In this document: positions 13,781 through 15,630 of the stretch, piece by piece
How the letters are laid out: the number at the start of each line of letters is the position of its first letter
How positions within the stretch are numbered: position 1 is the stretch's first letter
Assembly: GCA_937900065.1 (NCBI GenBank)
Contig: CALCDS010000285.1
Coordinates: forward strand, 1 to 15,630
Source: an uncultured Clostridiaceae bacterium
GTDB taxonomy: Bacteria > Bacillota > Clostridia > Clostridiales > Oxobacteraceae
Length of the DNA: 15,630 nucleotides
Reading direction: 5' to 3'
The notes under the pieces: generated by a model
What the model saw: only the letters and a program-made list of their open reading frames with translations
Database searches by the model: none
What the model was told of the DNA's origin: nothing
Translations under genes and position numbers: made by a program

Positions 13781-15181
13781 CTATGCGCTTTTTATTTCAT
13801 CGAGCTTTATCTGCCTGGTGTGCTTTGTATGGTACCATTCCTTGTCATTCTTATTAAGTATGCCTTGTATTGTGATAGGTATCCATGTTATGGTATACAG
13901 GCCGTATAATATATACCACACAAACATCTTTGCATTTTTCTTTTTACCGAAGAGAAATACCAGCGTCAAGAATGCGAAGAAGTAAATTACATGTCCTGCA
14001 GCTATCACCATTATGTCTGTGCCTGGTTTAAACAGGTAGTCGAACACAAATACATATGAAGAATAAACGGCAAAAACAAGAAATAAACCTTTTGATATCT
14101 TTTTTTCGATATAAGTTATAAAAGGCGTAAAAAGAAACTGGAACATGCTAAATACTTTCCATATCAGCGGAGAGAACAAATAGTTAATCACAAAAATATA
14201 ATGTCCTGAACTGTTGTTCTGTATGAGCGAAAGTATTGAAGAAATACCGAAAGCTACGATTGTAAAAGGCTGTATCGTATACAATGCTGTATCGAATGCA
14301 GTAAAATCCCTGTCTTTGAATGCCTTTGACATAAGCTTGAAAAAAAACCTTGATGAAACATCTGCAAACCCCTGCATCCATCTCCTTCTCTGATTCCAAG
14401 ACTGCCTTAAAGTCAATGGTTTTTCATCATATACTACGGCATTGTGAGCCCAGCCTACTTTATAATTGTTCAAAACCAGCTTGCAAGTGAATTCAAGGTC
14501 TTCGGTGAGGCAAGTAGCTCCCCAGCCTATTTCCTTAAGAACATCGGTGCATACGCAAAATCCAGTGCCTCCAATTTGATTTGACAGTCCAAGATTATGC
14601 CTTGAGAGTTGGAAAAGCCGGTTCGATGTCCAGAATGCTATTGAATAGGATTGTGTTATCCATGAATCATTCGGATTTTTGCTGTCAAGATAACCCTGCA
14701 CGACCTTATAACCTTTTTTCAAACTTTTGTCCATTTCCCTAAGAAAGCCTCTCGATACTATATTATCGGCATCAAATATCGCTACGGCATCGTACTTTTT
14801 TTTCATGCTGAATATTTTTTTGAACATCCAGTCAAGGGCATAACCTTTGCCGTTTTTTCCTTCTGCAAATCTTTCACATACGATCGCACCGGCATCCCTT
14901 GCTACTTTTGCGGTATTGTCAGTGCAATTATCGGCTATTACAAACACATCATACATATCGTTGGGATAGTCAAGACCTATAAGGCTCTCAACGGTATTTT
15001 CAACGACCATTTCCTCATTGTGCGCTGCAACAATCAGCGCAAATGTCTTTTCAGGGACATCCTCATTTGTATCCTCTTTCTTTTTATATAATCCAAACAA
15101 TGAGATAACTGCATAGTACATCATAAGTAGAAATACAGTTATCTGAAAAAATTCTGTTATATTAAAAATATATGTTCCCAC
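13781..15181 (-). CDS. membrane glycosyltransferase family 2 (processive type)
   Basis: A membrane enzyme (466 aa) that transfers sugar from a nucleotide-sugar, resembling the cellulose/hyaluronan synthase and IcaA class. Order of parts: an N-terminal membrane segment (about 7-30), a GT-A domain with VAAHNEE, the metal-binding DADN at 137-140, the acidic TED at 226-228 and the acceptor motif QRRRW at 264-268, then about four to five C-terminal membrane segments. The D, DxD, TED and QxxRW set is that of processive beta-glycan synthases. An in-frame TTG at 15205 exists, but GGAGG lies just upstream of GTG 15181, so GTG is preferred. No partner genes (exporter, PilZ, deacetylase) are visible, so the product polymer or glycolipid is unknown. 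A lipid-directed transferase remains possible. Confidence 0.88.
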   Translation of the reverse strand: MGTYIFNITEFFQITVFLLMMYYAVISLFGLYKKKEDTNEDVPEKTFALIVAAHNEEMVVENTVESLIGLDYPNDMYDVFVIADNCTDNTAKVARDAGAIVCERFAEGKNGKGYALDWMFKKIFSMKKKYDAVAIFDADNIVSRGFLREMDKSLKKGYKVVQGYLDSKNPNDSWITQSYSIAFWTSNRLFQLSRHNLGLSNQIGGTGFCVCTDVLKEIGWGATCLTEDLEFTCKLVLNNYKVGWAHNAVVYDEKPLTLRQSWNQRRRWMQGFADVSSRFFFKLMSKAFKDRDFTAFDTALYTIQPFTIVAFGISSILSLIQNNSSGHYIFVINYLFSPLIWKVFSMFQFLFTPFITYIEKKISKGLFLVFAVYSSYVFVFDYLFKPGTDIMVIAAGHVIYFFAFLTLVFLFGKKKNAKMFVWYILYGLYTITWIPITIQGILNKNDKEWYHTKHTRQIKLDEIKSA

Positions 15182-15542
15182 TTTAGTTCCTCCAATTTTT
15201 GCCAAAAGCTCGAGCTGTGAAAATAATTAAGGTAGTATAGTTTGTTAACTTACTACCCCTTTGGCATGTTGTGTAAAACAAATTCAAGCCATATAACGTT
15301 TTACATAGGGCACTGGGCAAGGTTCAATTTAATAATTACTTCCTGTGATGCAAATCAAATAATAAAGATCACATTTTCAAGGCAGTCTAATCACAAGCAT
15401 AAACAACCTTTATAAATTCTATTAAAATTATGAAGATAGAGCAAACAACAAGTCGCACAGGGCAAAGCCGTAATATGTTACGAAACCGCGCATTAACTGC
15501 ATGAATCAAGCTTTGTACCTTATACGAGTCAATATCAAGGGA
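15182..15542. other. gene-free region upstream of the glycosyltransferase
   Basis: No credible gene. On the minus strand, going toward the gene, there is a GTGAT/ATCAC inverted repeat (15345-15372), a hairpin GGTAGTA/TACTACC (15235-15261) and the palindrome AGCTCGAGCT (15208-15217), the last two in the likely leader of the glycosyltransferase mRNA. A short hairpin CGTAA-TATG-TTACG sits near 15469-15482. No promoter stands out. Confidence 0.35.
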
Positions 15543-15630
15543 CAGGGACGGTTAACAATTTTTTTCTGAGATTAACAAAATAAGACAGGCTTGTTAGGTC
15601 CTTTAAAATAGCAGCAGGGACGGTTAACAA
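15543..15630. repeat. REP-like direct repeat at the window end
   Basis: CAGGGACGGTTAACAA occurs exactly at 15543-15558 and again at 15615-15630, 72 bp apart, the second running into the window edge. GGGACAGGGACGG-type sequences are common dispersed repeats in Firmicutes and are often linked with REP-associated (RAYT) IS200-like transposases; that link is inferred here, as no transposase is in view. Confidence 0.5.

Noticed and set aside
15239..15256. TTGTTAAC-like half-sites (also near 6660, 13611 and 15554) as Rex redox-repressor operators.
   Set aside because: Only half-sites are present; none shows the paired TTGTTAA-N4-TTAACAA arrangement.
15344..15373. TGTGAT...ATCACA as a CRP-type site.
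   Set aside because: The spacer is 18 bp rather than 6, and CRP-type control with this site is not expected in clostridia; a hairpin is more likely.
15431..15505. A 24-codon plus-strand frame starting MKIEQTTSR.
   Set aside because: No ribosome site, very short, no conserved features.
15453..15515. GCACAGGGCAAAGCC plus hairpin, reminiscent of a c-di-GMP-I (GEMM) riboswitch.
   Set aside because: The conserved GACGCAAAGC block after the first hairpin and the second helix are missing, and the strand is opposite to the adjacent gene.

Overview
The window looks like a chromosomal segment of a low-GC, strictly anaerobic Firmicute (class Clostridia). The support is strong GGAGG-type ribosome sites, ATG/GTG/TTG starts, short AT-rich spacers, an iron-dependent alcohol dehydrogenase, an electron-bifurcating NfnAB pair, a protein related to glycine reductase component B, and two sigma-54 (-24/-12) promoters. 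No transposase, phage gene, tRNA, rRNA or CRISPR array is visible.

Layout. 1-50 is the likely tail of an upstream gene. 93-2015 encodes a GAF-PAS-AAA+-Fis sigma-54 activator. About 115 bp after it lies a textbook -24/-12 promoter, a leader hairpin, and an iron alcohol dehydrogenase (2227-3393). The next 500 bp hold no gene but contain stem-loops, a Rho-independent terminator and the first copy of a recurring inverted-repeat element. nfnA-nfnB (3910-6191) follow with one-base stop/start overlap and a very strong terminator. After a second -24/-12 promoter comes a sugar operon: PTS IIA (6731-7099), a stand-alone GrdB-like N-terminal domain (7096-7626), PTS IIB and IIC (7814-9479), and a MupG/DUF871 phosphoglycosidase (9631-10713). 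A 28-bp palindrome ends both this operon and the convergent alanine dehydrogenase (10790-11920, minus). Divergently placed are an htrA-type membrane protease (12334-13602, plus) and, facing it, a membrane glycosyltransferase 2 (13781-15181, minus). The last 450 bp hold no gene but carry a REP-like 16-base direct repeat.

How the genes may work together. The activator probably drives the alcohol dehydrogenase from sigma-54. NfnAB interconverts NADH plus reduced ferredoxin with NADPH and so can feed alcohol formation, a redox theme also served by alanine dehydrogenase. The PTS operon imports and phosphorylates a beta-linked disaccharide. The only hydrolase beside it is MupG-like, so the substrate could be MurNAc-GlcNAc from cell-wall recycling rather than cellobiose (inference).

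The least explained items are a roughly 35-nt sequence (GGATGCTCAAAATCAA...TTTAAYAGAGC) that recurs just upstream of nfnA, celA and htrA, with inverted partners near the first two and a related arm upstream of the PTS operon, and the GrdB-like half-protein translationally coupled to a PTS IIA gene. All family assignments come from motif recognition by eye; no database search was run.
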